64,000 bases of DNA from Anaerolineaceae bacterium (GTDB taxonomy: Bacteria > Chloroflexota > Anaerolineae > Anaerolineales > Anaerolineaceae): the NCBI GenBank assembly GCA_016841365.1, contig JAENZI010000014.1:1-64000 (forward strand), written 5' to 3'. Made by a program: the position numbers and the translations under genes. This document shows, piece by piece, positions 42,182-51,708 of the stretch. A model generated the notes under the pieces. That model did not search any database. It saw nothing but the letters and a program-made list of their open reading frames with translations, and was not told where the DNA came from. The stretch's first letter is position 1. Each line of letters begins with the position of its first letter.

Positions 42182-44110
42182 ATGTCATTAATTACCGCTT
42201 CTAACCTATCCAAATCCTTTGGCCCCAATGATATCTTCGAGGGGATTTCGCTGGCGATCCCCCAGGGGGCAAGGATCGCGATCGTGGGTCAGAATGGCGT
42301 CGGGAAGACGACACTGATCCGCATTTTGATCGGGTTGGATTACCCTAACACCGGTTCCGTTCAGCATGCCAAAGACCTGACCATCGGTTACCTGCCGCAG
42401 GAAGCAACCCTGGTGACACAGGGCACGCTATGGGATCATTGCATGGAAGTCTTCGCCGATTTGATTGAGATGCAAAAAGAACTTGATCAAAGCATGGCGG
42501 CAATGACCGACCCCCAGCAGGCTGATGCCGCGATTGAGCGTTATGGCAGGCTGGAGCACAACTTTGAGCTGCGCGGCGGATATACCTACGAAGTGCGCAT
42601 CAAACAGACGCTTTCAGGTTTGGGATTTTCCGAATCAGACTATCACCGCCCGATTGTTCAGCTTTCAGGGGGGCAGCGGACGCGGGCTTTGCTGGCAAAA
42701 CTGCTTTTAGAAAGCCCGGATGTGATGATGCTGGATGAGCCTACCAATCACCTCGATATCGAGGCTGTGGAATGGCTGGAATCCTTCATGAAAGACTGGG
42801 AAGGGGCGTTGGTTGTCGTTTCGCATGACCGATATTTCTTGGACCAGGTGGCGAATACTGTGTGGGAGATGACGCCATCCTTGGAAGTTTACCGCGGCAA
42901 TTATTCGGCTTATTTAACCCAGCGTGAGGAACGTTATGCACGCAGGTTGGCAGAATATGAAGCGCAAACCGCATTTATTGAAAAGGAACAGGAATTCATC
43001 CGGCGGAATATTGCCGGGCAGAACACCAACCAGGCAAAAGGCCGCCAGCGGCGTTTGGAGCGTCTGCTGGAAGATTCACGGTTGGCACCGCCCCCCAGCG
43101 AACCTCGTCGAATGCACATTCACCTGCAGACGAAAGGTCGCTCGGGAGACCTGGTATTGCGCGCCCATAACCTGCAGGTGGGCTATCATGATGAGGGCAA
43201 ACCTTTGTTCGACTGCCCTGATCTGCTGTTGCAGCGGCAAGAATGCGCGGCGATCATCGGGCCGAATGGTGCCGGAAAGACCACCTTTCTGAAGACCATT
43301 CTTGAGAAAATCCCGCCCTACGCTGGTAAAGTTCAGTTAGGCGCAAGCCTTGAAATCGGTTATTTTGCCCAGGCGCACGAAGGCCTGAACCAGGAAAAAT
43401 CTTTGATGGATGAGATTGACAGCGTGGCACCTAATATGCTGCCCGCTGAAATCCGCAGTTATTTAGCCAAGTTTTTATTCACAGGGGATGATGTCTTCCG
43501 TAAGGTGGGGACGCTGTCTGGCGGTGAACGCGGCCGGCTGGCTTTAGCAAAACTTTCGTTGTCGGATGCCAACCTGCTTTTACTGGACGAGCCGACCAAC
43601 CACCTGGACCTGCCATCCCAGGAAGTGCTGGAGTCGGTGCTCTCTGCTTTTCCAGGCACGATCCTGCTGGTCTCCCATGACCGCTACCTGATCGATTCGC
43701 TGGCATCCCAAATCTGGGCGGTGGACCCGCAGGGCAAGAGTCTGCAAGTCTTTAAGGGGTCCTACACGGAATACAAGGCCTATAAGCTCAGTTTGCAGGA
43801 GGAACAATCCCAATCTGAAAGCTTAAGTCCAGCCACAAACGCCCAGCGGGATGCAAAACAGAAAGCCTTTGCTCAAAATAAGCCGATTTCGAAATATGAG
43901 ATTAAACGGATCAAGAAGCGCCAGGCTGAAATTGAAGCGCAGGTGGGCGCTCTTGAGGCACAGCAGGCGGTCATCTCGGCTGAATTGGAAAATCCGCCGC
44001 CAGATTCAGGTGAGGTCTGGCAGCTTGGTGAGCGTTATATGGATTTGCAGACTGAAATTGATGCCTTAATGGGGGAGTGGGCACAGCTTGAGGAAAAACT
44101 GGGCGCGTGA
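42182..44110 (+). CDS. ABC-F family ATPase
   Basis: This 642-aa protein holds two ATP-binding cassettes without membrane segments, the mark of ABC-F ribosome-associated factors. First cassette: Walker A VGQNGVGKTT, signature LSGGQRTRAL, Walker B VMMLDEPTNHLD. Second cassette: GPNGAGKTTF, LSGGERGRLAL, LLLLDEPTNHLD. The linker between them (about 245-325) contains the charged PtIM-like region with RYARRLAEYEAQTAFIEKEQEF. A C-terminal coiled-coil tail (about 555-642) resembles the Uup/EttA type. I start at the ATG at 42182, 21 codons into the ORF, because MSLITASNLSKSFG is the canonical beginning. Confidence 0.93.
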   Translation: MSLITASNLSKSFGPNDIFEGISLAIPQGARIAIVGQNGVGKTTLIRILIGLDYPNTGSVQHAKDLTIGYLPQEATLVTQGTLWDHCMEVFADLIEMQKELDQSMAAMTDPQQADAAIERYGRLEHNFELRGGYTYEVRIKQTLSGLGFSESDYHRPIVQLSGGQRTRALLAKLLLESPDVMMLDEPTNHLDIEAVEWLESFMKDWEGALVVVSHDRYFLDQVANTVWEMTPSLEVYRGNYSAYLTQREERYARRLAEYEAQTAFIEKEQEFIRRNIAGQNTNQAKGRQRRLERLLEDSRLAPPPSEPRRMHIHLQTKGRSGDLVLRAHNLQVGYHDEGKPLFDCPDLLLQRQECAAIIGPNGAGKTTFLKTILEKIPPYAGKVQLGASLEIGYFAQAHEGLNQEKSLMDEIDSVAPNMLPAEIRSYLAKFLFTGDDVFRKVGTLSGGERGRLALAKLSLSDANLLLLDEPTNHLDLPSQEVLESVLSAFPGTILLVSHDRYLIDSLASQIWAVDPQGKSLQVFKGSYTEYKAYKLSLQEEQSQSESLSPATNAQRDAKQKAFAQNKPISKYEIKRIKKRQAEIEAQVGALEAQQAVISAELENPPPDSGEVWQLGERYMDLQTEIDALMGEWAQLEEKLGA

Positions 44111-44133
44111 CTCTTTAAATCGAAGAGTTTTTA
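44110..44133 (+). terminator. First intrinsic terminator after the ABC-F gene
   Basis: ACTCTT, 7-nt loop, AAGAGT, then TTTTT. The stem starts in the stop codon. Confidence 0.6.
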
Positions 44134-44136
44134 AAT

Positions 44137-44161
44137 CAGAGGTGAGGGTTCCTCACCTCTG
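44137..44161. terminator. Second hairpin, between convergent genes
   Basis: Perfect 11-bp stem CAGAGGTGAGG/CCTCACCTCTG with a GTT loop, 5 bp before the end of the convergent ADP-ribosylglycohydrolase gene. It likely supports termination from both sides. Confidence 0.7.
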
Positions 44162-44166
44162 TTGGA

Positions 44167-44946
44167 TTAAGATTCTTTTGTGTTTAGCCAGGTTTCAAAA
44201 TCATCCAAAATTTGCAGAAACTCGTCCGGTAAAAATTGGCGGCCTTGATCGGCAAGGGCTTGGGGGACGCCTCTGTAATAGGCCTGGGCAATCCCGCCAG
44301 TGATGCAACCGATGGTGTCGCTGTCACCGCCCAGCGATATGGCTTTGCGGATGGCATCCTCATAGCTCTCGGATTCAAGGAAAGCGATGATTGCCTCAGG
44401 GACAGACCCCTGGCAGGAAACATCAAAGGTGTATCCCGGGCGGATCTGCGCCAGGGTGCGGTCGAGGTCGTAGCCGAAACGTGATGTGATCTCAGACCGG
44501 ATGTCTTGCTGTGCAGCGCCTTGCCGCGCCATCAGGATTGACAGGGCGGTTGCCTGTGCGCCTTTGATGCCTTCTGGATGGTTATGGGTCACCTGGGCAC
44601 TGCGTTCGGCTTCTGCCAACACCTCATTCACGGAGTCAAAGGCGAACCCGACCGGGCTGATGCGCATGGCAGACCCGTTGCCCCAGCTATTATAGGGTTG
44701 GGGATTTTCCAAATGGATCCACCCATGAAAATTGCCGCCGTAACCGCGCCCCGGGTAGCGCCGGGCGAAATCCTGATAGTTGGCGGTATAATCGCCATCG
44801 GTCAGCAGGGTTTTGGCGGTAGCCGCGGTCAAAACGGTGTCATCGGTGAAGAAGCATTTTTCTGAAAAGAACGGGAAATCCGTGGTCTTGATATTGTTCC
44901 ATTCATAAACCGACCCAACAATATCGCCAATCATAGCACCTAACAT
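44167..44946 (-). CDS. ADP-ribosylglycohydrolase family protein
   Basis: This 259-aa enzyme of the DraG/ARH superfamily removes ADP-ribose from proteins or metabolites with two Mg2+ ions. Metal-ligand motifs are present: GDIVGSVYEWNN at the start, FTDDTVLT, and GGDSDTIGCITGGIAQA near the C terminus. GNGSAMRISPVG is also a family hallmark. The length is typical. No ADP-ribosyltransferase such as DraT lies nearby, so the substrate is unknown. It converges on the ABC-F gene, separated by two terminator hairpins. Confidence 0.92.
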   Translation of the reverse strand: MLGAMIGDIVGSVYEWNNIKTTDFPFFSEKCFFTDDTVLTAATAKTLLTDGDYTANYQDFARRYPGRGYGGNFHGWIHLENPQPYNSWGNGSAMRISPVGFAFDSVNEVLAEAERSAQVTHNHPEGIKGAQATALSILMARQGAAQQDIRSEITSRFGYDLDRTLAQIRPGYTFDVSCQGSVPEAIIAFLESESYEDAIRKAISLGGDSDTIGCITGGIAQAYYRGVPQALADQGRQFLPDEFLQILDDFETWLNTKES

Positions 44947-44993
44947 TGTTTCCTCCTAAAAGTGGGTGTTTAGTGATGATGTAAACAGTTGGA

Positions 44994-46268
44994 TTAATGT
45001 TTTCTAGCCAACCCGCAAAAGCGAAAGCCGGCTTGTTCCCATTTGGCTTTATCCCAGGCGCGCACCGCGTCGAATACCAGCGTTGAAGGGGTCTTGCCCT
45101 GAATATCTGCCGGGTCGATGTTTTTGAACTGGTCATGGGCTACGCCCAGCACGATCAAGTCGGCATTCAGCAGGGCGGCATCAAGTTCGGATACCTGTTG
45201 AACTTCCGGCAGGTGTGCGTTGTGCTTAAAGGGTTCGTATGCTAAAACTTTTGCACCTGCTGCTTGCAGGTGGTGAACAAGCTCAACCGCCGGGCTTTCA
45301 CGAAGGTCATCCACATTTGGCTTGAAGGCTAAACCCAAGAAAGCGACTGTTTTTCCGTTCAAGCCGCCAGCGACCTGGTTGATCAGATCAGCCACAAAGG
45401 CAGGCTGCTCATCATTGATCTGCCGTGCGGTTTTGACCAATTGCGCCTCATCGGGCGCCGCTTCCACCAGGAACCAGGGGTCAACGCTGATGCAGTGCCC
45501 GCCTACGCCTATACCCGGGCGTAAGATTTCCACCCTGGGATGCAGATTGGCAATGCTGATGGCTTCCCAAATATCCACATCAAAGCGCTGCGCCAGCCGA
45601 GAAAATTCATTGGCGATGGCTATGTTGATATCCCGTGAGGTGTTTTCCATCAGTTTGACCATCTCAGCGGTGGTGGCATCCGTCAGGATGATCTCACCTT
45701 TGACGAAGGCAGCATAAAGATCTCGCCCGGCTTGAGCCGACTGGGGATTGATGCCGCCGATCACACGCGCATTATCTATCAGTTCTGTCAAAATCCTGCC
45801 CGGCAGAACGCGTTCGGGCGAATAAGCCAGCAGGAAGTCCTCGCCTGCCTTCAGCCCGCTTTTTTCTAATATCGGTGCAACAATATCCACCGTGGTGCGC
45901 GGCGGGGAGGTGGATTCGAGGATTACCAGGTTGCCGGGTTGAAGATGGGGAACGATCGATTCGCTGGCAGCGATCACGGCTCGCATATCGGCGCGTTTAT
46001 CATCGTAAAAGGGGGTTGGCACAGCAATGATAAAGGCATCCGCCGGGCTGACCTGTGTTGATATCTGCAAACGCCCGCTTTTGAGCTCGTCCAGCACCAG
46101 TTCGCGCAAGCCGGGTTCGAAGATGTGCATCTGCCCAGCGTTGAGGCCATTGATGATATCGGTGTTGATGTCCATCCCGGTCACGTGCAAGCCTCTGCTG
46201 GCAAAAATGCTGGCAGTCGGCAGGCCGATATACCCCATCCCGATCACACACAGCGTTGAAAAGTCCAA
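44994..46268 (-). CDS. UDP-N-acetyl-D-mannosamine dehydrogenase-like nucleotide-sugar dehydrogenase
   Basis: This 424-aa enzyme oxidises a UDP-sugar at C6 in two NAD-dependent steps. The Rossmann motif is VIGMGYIGLPTASIFA, substrate and catalytic motifs are AVPTPFYDD, STSPPRTT, the VGGHCISVDPWFLV loop with catalytic Cys, and LGLAFKPNVDDLRESPA. GGHCISVDPWF is characteristic of the WecC branch rather than UDP-glucose dehydrogenase. The start is a TTG with AAAAGGACG before it. It sits with a polyprenyl sugar transferase and GT2, so it probably makes a uronic acid sugar for a surface polysaccharide. Confidence 0.9.
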   Translation of the reverse strand: MDFSTLCVIGMGYIGLPTASIFASRGLHVTGMDINTDIINGLNAGQMHIFEPGLRELVLDELKSGRLQISTQVSPADAFIIAVPTPFYDDKRADMRAVIAASESIVPHLQPGNLVILESTSPPRTTVDIVAPILEKSGLKAGEDFLLAYSPERVLPGRILTELIDNARVIGGINPQSAQAGRDLYAAFVKGEIILTDATTAEMVKLMENTSRDINIAIANEFSRLAQRFDVDIWEAISIANLHPRVEILRPGIGVGGHCISVDPWFLVEAAPDEAQLVKTARQINDEQPAFVADLINQVAGGLNGKTVAFLGLAFKPNVDDLRESPAVELVHHLQAAGAKVLAYEPFKHNAHLPEVQQVSELDAALLNADLIVLGVAHDQFKNIDPADIQGKTPSTLVFDAVRAWDKAKWEQAGFRFCGLARKH

Positions 46269-46427
46269 ATTGGTCGTCCTTTTAATGGTGGATAAATTGA
46301 GAGATTAGCAATCTGCCAGAATTTTACCTTATTTTTTACGAGGAATGATGGAGGTCACAGCAGCGGGTGGATCTAAGGGAGAAAATATGGTGAGAGGGGG
46401 TTGCTTGCTGTGAATGAAAATTAGCCG

Positions 46428-47879
46428 TTATAAACCCTTGCCGTTGAGCAGCACCCACACGGTTTTGATGATGATGTAGATATCCAGCCAGATCGACCAG
46501 TTGCTGATGTAATATTCATCGAGCTGCAGGCGTTCTTTGAAGGAAGTCATATTGCGTCCCATCACCTGCCACCAGCCAGTGATCCCCGGTTTGACCTTGA
46601 GGATGATCTTGGCGTAATCTCCCATTTCGGGGATCTCACGCGGCAGGTAACTGCGCGGGCCGATCAGGTTCATATCCCCTTTGACGACGTTGATCAGTTG
46701 AGGCAGTTCATCCAGGCTGTAACGCCGCAGGATCTTCCCGACCGGGGTTACCCTCGGATCGTTAGCCAGTTTATGATAGGTTTCATATTCCAGTTTGGCA
46801 TCCGGGTCGTTTTCCAGCAGTTCTTCAAGTTTGCTTTCGGCATTGTCATACATGGTTCTGAACTTAAAGCTCTTGAAGGGGATACCATTTTGACCCAACC
46901 GCTTTTGCGTATAAAGGACTGGGCCTTTTGAACCCAAGCGCACCATCAATGCCAGGATCAGGAATATCGGCCATGTGACCAACAACATCAAGAAGGTGAG
47001 GAGCATATCCACTATGCGTTTGATGATGGTCTCTTGTTTATTGAGCAGGTGGTAATTGGTTTCGATGGCTAAGGTGCCATGAAGGTCAATCGTGCGCACC
47101 CATAAAGAGCCGAAAGGTGCCGTATTCAGCACGAACAGGATATTGGGAAATACATCCCGCATCCAGTGGAAGTTGGCGGTTGAAACATCGTCCATAGCAT
47201 CGGTGAAGACCACATGCTGGATGCCGGTTTCTTCCACCAGGGTTTGCAGGTCTTGTTTGCTCTGGATGGCTTCAACGCCTGAGACGGGCTCGGATGCGGG
47301 GAAATCAGGGTCGTAATAATACACCGGTCTGAAACCCAACCGGCGGTTCTGCTGTAGTTTTTCAATGACGGGAGTTACATTTTCTTCTGAGCCGATGATC
47401 ACCATCGGGATGCCCCACCAACTGAAGCGGGAGAAGCGGTTGCGCAGGGCAAACCGCCCAAGCATCATGAATAATGCGGAAAGCAGCCAGGTGAGGACAT
47501 AGATCATACGGGAATAAGCAAGGCCCAATTGCTGCAGGAACAGGAAGACGCCCAAAAAGATGGATGCCAGTGAAACGACATACAGCACCTTTTGCATTTC
47601 GTGCACTGCTGCCAATCCAAAGCCGGGATACAGCCCATTCAACCAGGCCAGGATGATGTTGAAGATCAGATAGAAAATCAGCCCGTTGAGGATCACCTGC
47701 CAATTGACAATGCCGCCCATCAGCGGGATGAGCAGGATGCGGATGCCAGCCGCCAGCACGACAGCCAGGCTGATAGTGAAAAGGTCCGTAATGATCAACA
47801 GGATGTTGACGATATGACTGCGGTTTTCAAGCAGGGTTGACCTGATTTTTCGATTTGGTTTATCACTCATAGGTATCAT
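46428..47879 (-). CDS. Polyprenyl-phosphate sugar-1-phosphate transferase
   Basis: This 483-aa membrane enzyme starts exopolysaccharide or O-antigen synthesis by transferring a hexose 1-phosphate to undecaprenyl phosphate. The N-terminal part has four to five helices and a CoA-binding-like soluble region (VVIIGSEENVTPVIEKL). A further helix is followed by the conserved bacterial sugar transferase domain: KSFKFRTMY, RRYSLDELPQLINVVKGDMNLIGPRSYL and VKPGITGWWQVMGR. The start ATG overlaps the stop of the upstream GT2 gene (ATGA). The sugar cannot be told, but this is the WbaP/WcaJ-type architecture. Confidence 0.92.
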   Translation of the reverse strand: MIPMSDKPNRKIRSTLLENRSHIVNILLIITDLFTISLAVVLAAGIRILLIPLMGGIVNWQVILNGLIFYLIFNIILAWLNGLYPGFGLAAVHEMQKVLYVVSLASIFLGVFLFLQQLGLAYSRMIYVLTWLLSALFMMLGRFALRNRFSRFSWWGIPMVIIGSEENVTPVIEKLQQNRRLGFRPVYYYDPDFPASEPVSGVEAIQSKQDLQTLVEETGIQHVVFTDAMDDVSTANFHWMRDVFPNILFVLNTAPFGSLWVRTIDLHGTLAIETNYHLLNKQETIIKRIVDMLLTFLMLLVTWPIFLILALMVRLGSKGPVLYTQKRLGQNGIPFKSFKFRTMYDNAESKLEELLENDPDAKLEYETYHKLANDPRVTPVGKILRRYSLDELPQLINVVKGDMNLIGPRSYLPREIPEMGDYAKIILKVKPGITGWWQVMGRNMTSFKERLQLDEYYISNWSIWLDIYIIIKTVWVLLNGKGL

Positions 47880-48700
47880 TCTTTGTGTTGCACTTGATAT
47901 TCTCTATCATAACACCGGGTAATCTTTCCGTGGTATTTTTGCAGCATTTTGAATGCGCTTGAAATGTGATGGAAATTGGCTTTGCTGAAGATATTCTTGC
48001 GCCCCTCAGCAAGGTGGATGTGATAAGCCTGCGCTTTGGGTAAATAACACACCCGCCAGCCATTTTGCCATAAGCGGCAGCAAAGGTCTTCATCTTCAAA
48101 ATATAAGAAGAAACGCTCGTCCATCAACCCCACCTGGTCGAGGGCGGTTTTGCGCAAGATCATGACCGCGCCTGTGACCCAATCGACATCCGTCAGACCC
48201 GTGAAGTTGACGTCTTTCATCAAATAGCGCTCGACAGCGGGTAGTTTGGGGAGCAAACTGTCAATATGCAGGGCGCGCATCACCAAAACGAAAAAGGAGG
48301 CAAACCGCCGGCGTGATGGCTGAACCGAACCGTCAGGGTCCAAGAGTTGGGGGCCGGCTGCCCCAACCTTGGGGTGATGCTCCATAGCAGATACCAGCCC
48401 ATCAACCATACCGGGCTGGCAGGTCACATCCGGGTTGAGGAGCAAATAATAATCGTATGCAGGGTGCTGACGGATGGCCATATTGATGTTGCTGGCAAAA
48501 CCTTTGGGTGTTTCGTTTTCGATCAGTTCAACCTGGGGGTAGTTAGATCCGATCCAGGTAGTGGTCGCCGCTTCTGGCAGATTATTGACCACAATTACCT
48601 TATGGTCGCTCTCAATAGGCGAGGTCATCAGCGACTCAATCGTCTCTCTGAGCATGTCGCCATGCTGATGATTAATGATAATGACTGCCAGTTGGGTCAT
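47876..48700 (-). CDS. Glycosyltransferase family 2 (rhamnosyltransferase-like)
   Basis: This 274-aa GT-A glycosyltransferase has LAVIIINHQHGDMLRETIESL at the N terminus, a donor-site motif in YYLLLNPDVTCQPGMV, the acceptor-side DWVTGAVMILRKTAL and EDEDLCCRLWQNGWRV, all typical of GT2 enzymes that add rhamnose or related sugars to polyprenyl-linked glycans. It is cytoplasmic with no membrane segment. It is the first gene of a coupled pair with the polyprenyl sugar transferase, so both should act on the same surface polysaccharide. An extended -10 (TG-G-TAGAAT) lies 40 bp upstream. Confidence 0.9.
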   Translation of the reverse strand: MTQLAVIIINHQHGDMLRETIESLMTSPIESDHKVIVVNNLPEAATTTWIGSNYPQVELIENETPKGFASNINMAIRQHPAYDYYLLLNPDVTCQPGMVDGLVSAMEHHPKVGAAGPQLLDPDGSVQPSRRRFASFFVLVMRALHIDSLLPKLPAVERYLMKDVNFTGLTDVDWVTGAVMILRKTALDQVGLMDERFFLYFEDEDLCCRLWQNGWRVCYLPKAQAYHIHLAEGRKNIFSKANFHHISSAFKMLQKYHGKITRCYDREYQVQHKE

Positions 48701-48739
48701 AAGCGTGTGTGATCTGTAAAACTTGAATTGGTGATTCCG

Positions 48740-48748
48740 ATTCTACCA
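48740..48748 (-). promoter_or_regulatory. Extended -10 promoter of the glycosyltransferase operon
   Basis: The minus strand reads TG-G-TAGAAT, 40 nt before the GT2 ATG. Confidence 0.5.
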
Positions 48749-48787
48749 TAGCGTTGATATGCTGATTTAGGCTGGGGCAGCCTCCTG

Positions 48788-49435
48788 TCAACGTTCGCCG
48801 CGTGCCTCTGCTTGCAATTGCTCATAAAAAGCCAGTAAAAAGGCATGCCGAGCTTCTGCCAGCGCTTTGCCGCTGTCTGTGAACATGCGGTCTTTGACTT
48901 TTTGCAGTTTGAACAAGAACTCATGGTAAGAAGAATGCGGTTCACCCGGGAGCTTCTCCCCGGTTTTCAGGAACTGATCGGAGGGTTCAGTATATGCCGG
49001 CTGCCCGTCGAGGGCAGCATACGCGATGGTACGGGCAGCGCCAATCGCGCCCAGTACATCCAGTTTGTCAGCATCAAACAACACCTGCGCTTCCAGTGTT
49101 TCGGGTTTATTCTCCTGCCCTCTAAAGCGGTGTGCAAGGATGCAATCTTTGACTGCACGGATTTTATGATCCGGCCAGCCCTTTTTTGCGAGCACTTCTC
49201 CTGCGAATTTGGCTGATGTGATATGGTGTTCAGCGCGCTGTGAACCTTCTCCGCCTGGCGCACTGCCGCGTGAATCGTGCAGCAGTGCGGCTGCCTGTAC
49301 GATTCCGAGGTCAGCCCCTTCAGCTTTTGCCAGCCGGGTGGCAACCTGAAAGACACGCAGGACATGATCGAAATCATGCACCGGGTCAGCGTCTTGATAC
49401 CATGAGCGTGCTTCTTCTATTGTGATCTGTTCCAA
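48788..49435 (-). CDS. HD domain phosphohydrolase
   Basis: This protein of about 215 aa has the HD metal-site pattern: His in DPVHDFDHVLRVF, the His-Asp doublet in AALLHDSRG, and a later Asp in FDADKLDVLG. It is thus a small metal-dependent phosphohydrolase, possibly acting on nucleotides. The GTG at 49456 has no ribosome-binding site, whereas the TTG at 49435 has GGGAG 8 nt before it, so I use the TTG. It follows the 61-aa membrane protein by a few bases and probably belongs to the HutI-SCO1664-DUF3090 operon. Confidence 0.85.
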   Translation of the reverse strand: MEQITIEEARSWYQDADPVHDFDHVLRVFQVATRLAKAEGADLGIVQAAALLHDSRGSAPGGEGSQRAEHHITSAKFAGEVLAKKGWPDHKIRAVKDCILAHRFRGQENKPETLEAQVLFDADKLDVLGAIGAARTIAYAALDGQPAYTEPSDQFLKTGEKLPGEPHSSYHEFLFKLQKVKDRMFTDSGKALAEARHAFLLAFYEQLQAEARGER

Positions 49436-49459
49436 TGTGTTTTCTCCCGCTGCCACAGG

Positions 49460-49645
49460 CTACGGCAGGCTGATGTTGAACCATCCCAAAAAGTAACCGC
49501 CAGCCAGTAGCATTGCAATGATGACTAAACCGATGCGAATAATGCGCCAAGCAAATTTGAGGATGGTTCGCAGGATAAAGATGCCTGCCACTAAAATGAG
49601 TCCGCCGGTGATGATCGTGATGATGTTTTGTGTGGTTTCTGTCAT
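49460..49645 (-). CDS. Small membrane protein, unknown function
   Basis: This 61-aa protein has two hydrophobic helices (IITIITGGLILVAGIFILRTIL and IGLVIIAMLLAGGYFLGWF) separated by a basic stretch FAWRIIRI. GAGGG precedes the ATG. It lies 42 bp after hutI and directly before the HD gene, in the same direction, so it is likely expressed with them. No family is recognised. Confidence 0.65.
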   Translation of the reverse strand: MTETTQNIITIITGGLILVAGIFILRTILKFAWRIIRIGLVIIAMLLAGGYFLGWFNISLP

Positions 49646-49687
49646 TAAGCCCTCAACCTTGTAAACGGAAAAACTTTGTCGTGATGA

Positions 49688-50959
49688 TCAGACAGGGTAA
49701 ACCCTGCCCCTTTTGATCACTTTGGATACAAGATTGATGCCGAAACGATAACCTAAGTGTTGGTAGTCGTCCACATTCAATATGAGGAGGTCTGCCTGTT
49801 TGCCGGGTTCAAGCGACCCGACCTGATTCGCCAGGTTCAGGGCTGCGGCTGCGTTGATTGTCGCGGCTGCAATCGCCTGGGCGGGGGTCAGCCCGATCTT
49901 GCGGCAGGCGAGTGCCAGGATAAATTGCATTGATTCACACCAGGATGTGCCCGGGTTAATGTCTGTCGCCAGTGCCAAAATGCCGCCAGCATCCAGAATA
50001 TCTTTGGCGGGGGTGAATTCGTCTTCGTCCAGCCCGAACGGCGTGCCCGGCAGGGAAACAGCCACGGTATCTGACTGCCCCAGCGCACGGATATCGGCTG
50101 AGGAGGTCTTGACCAGGTGATCAGCCGAAGCGGCGCCCAATTCTGCAGCTAGGGCTGCACCGCCCAAATTCTTAAATTCATCCGCGTGGATTTTTAGGGG
50201 AAACCCAAGCTTACGTGCTTTCTCAAGGATTTGGCGGGATTGCGCCAGGTCAAAAGCGCCGTCTTCACAAAACACATCCACAAAGGGCAGGCTGTTCTGT
50301 GGTTGATTGTTCTTCCACCACTGCGCAAGCTCGGGCAGCATCTCATTGCAGATCAAGTCCACATAGGCTTGGGGGTTGTGCTTGAACTCAGGCGGCACGG
50401 CGTGCGCCGCTAAAAAGGTTGGCACTAATTGAAGGGGACCTTCTATATCAAGGGCGAGGATTGCTTTAAGCTGATCCATTTCAGAATCAAAGGTTAGCCC
50501 GTAACCCGTCTTGACTTCTGCGGTTGTTGTTCCGTGATAGAAAGACGTCAAGGCTCGTTGACGGGTTTGGTGCAGAAGTTCCTCCACTGAGGCAGCCCGG
50601 GTGGCGTTGACCGTCGAGAGGATTCCGCCGCCTGCGGCTAAGATTTCCATATAGGTCTTCCCTTGCAGGCGCATCGTAAACTCTGCAGCCCTGTCGCCAG
50701 CCCAGATGAGGTGGGTGTGCGGGTCGACAAAGCCGGGCATGACCACCTGCTGCACGGCGTCTAGTTTTTCTGCGTCGGGGTAGTTTGCAAGCAGGCTCTG
50801 GCTGTCACCGACCGCCAGGATGGTCTCTCCCTCAACTGCCACTGCGCCGTTTGGGATGATGCCCAGCTTGCCCAGTTTCCATCCGCGTTGCAGCCCGCCG
50901 CGCAGTGTGAGAACCTGGGAGGCGTTATAGATGAGAAGGATTTTCTTGTTTTCTATCAT
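49688..50959 (-). CDS. hutI: Imidazolonepropionase
   Basis: This 423-aa amidohydrolase hydrolyses imidazolone propionate to N-formimino-L-glutamate, the third step of histidine degradation. Metal ligands are in VDPHTHLIWAGDR, with downstream GYGLTFDSEMDQLKA, the HADEF motif in PLKIHADEFKN, and ATDINPGTS, all family hallmarks. AGGAGTGCC precedes the ATG. hutH, hutU and hutG are not in the window, so either the rest of the pathway lies elsewhere or the enzyme hydrolyses a related substrate. It is cotranscribed with SCO1664 and DUF3090 genes. Confidence 0.92.
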   Translation of the reverse strand: MIENKKILLIYNASQVLTLRGGLQRGWKLGKLGIIPNGAVAVEGETILAVGDSQSLLANYPDAEKLDAVQQVVMPGFVDPHTHLIWAGDRAAEFTMRLQGKTYMEILAAGGGILSTVNATRAASVEELLHQTRQRALTSFYHGTTTAEVKTGYGLTFDSEMDQLKAILALDIEGPLQLVPTFLAAHAVPPEFKHNPQAYVDLICNEMLPELAQWWKNNQPQNSLPFVDVFCEDGAFDLAQSRQILEKARKLGFPLKIHADEFKNLGGAALAAELGAASADHLVKTSSADIRALGQSDTVAVSLPGTPFGLDEDEFTPAKDILDAGGILALATDINPGTSWCESMQFILALACRKIGLTPAQAIAAATINAAAALNLANQVGSLEPGKQADLLILNVDDYQHLGYRFGINLVSKVIKRGRVYPV

Positions 50960-50974
50960 GGCACTCCTTCCTGA

Positions 50975-51697
50975 TTATACCAATGGCCAAGGGTAGGCAC
51001 GCCGGTCTTCGGGCGGCAGCGGGAAGGTGCCTGCCTTGAGCAAGGCGGCTGCCCGTTGGTGGAGTGCGTCGATTTCATCACCGGATAGGTAAGGTTTGAG
51101 GGATCGGTGAAAATCAGCGCCCGGGGATAAGCTTGGGATGAAGTTTTCGAGGTCTTGTTGGAGTGGATCAGGAATGGGTTTGCCTGCATGATCCCACACC
51201 ACGGTGCGGAGTTTATCTTCCACGTGAAAGCTCAACCCATGGTCGATCAGCCACAGGTTGCCATCCGGGTCAATCAGCAGGTGGCCGGCTTTGCGGTCGG
51301 CGTTGTTGATCAGCAGGTCAAAAAGCATTACCTGTGGCAGGCGTGCCTGGTCAGCTTCTTTAAAATTGAAGTAGTGGTATTCGGGTTCGTGTTCGATGAA
51401 AACCTGGACGGAACCCGGTCCCATCGGGGCATTCTTGGTGCGGAAGACCGTTGCCGGCACAAACTCCCAGCCCAAACCTTCACTCACGAGGTAGGCTGCC
51501 ACCTCTCGCCGAGCCAATGTGTGCGGCGGGAAGTCCCACAGCGGCCGTTCACCTTTGAGCGGTTTATACACCGTCTTCAAGGTCAGGTCTTTAAATTGGC
51601 AGATTCCGAGGAAGGTATAGTTTGATCCATAGAGAAATTGACCTTCCACGCGCATTTTGCCTTCATGCAGCGCTGAAAGGATCAGATCTTTTTCCAT
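50975..51697 (-). CDS. SCO1664 family protein (PI3/4-kinase-like)
   Basis: This 240-aa protein matches the SCO1664 family, which carries a kinase-like fold: YGSNYTFLG, VYKPLKGERPLWDFP with the Lys, then DLLINNADRKAGHLLI and LWLIDHGLSFH, which resemble the catalytic and metal loops of PI3/PI4-type kinases. The substrate and role are unknown. It lies 11 bp after DUF3090, an association also conserved in Actinobacteria, so the two probably act together. It is followed 15 bp later by hutI. Confidence 0.88.
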   Translation of the reverse strand: MEKDLILSALHEGKMRVEGQFLYGSNYTFLGICQFKDLTLKTVYKPLKGERPLWDFPPHTLARREVAAYLVSEGLGWEFVPATVFRTKNAPMGPGSVQVFIEHEPEYHYFNFKEADQARLPQVMLFDLLINNADRKAGHLLIDPDGNLWLIDHGLSFHVEDKLRTVVWDHAGKPIPDPLQQDLENFIPSLSPGADFHRSLKPYLSGDEIDALHQRAAALLKAGTFPLPPEDRRAYPWPLV

Positions 51698-51708
51698 GGC
51701 GATGACTT

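Noticed and set aside
44994-48700. Complete capsule locus
   Set aside because: Only a dehydrogenase, an initiating transferase and one glycosyltransferase are present; no Wzx, Wzy or chain-length regulator in the window.
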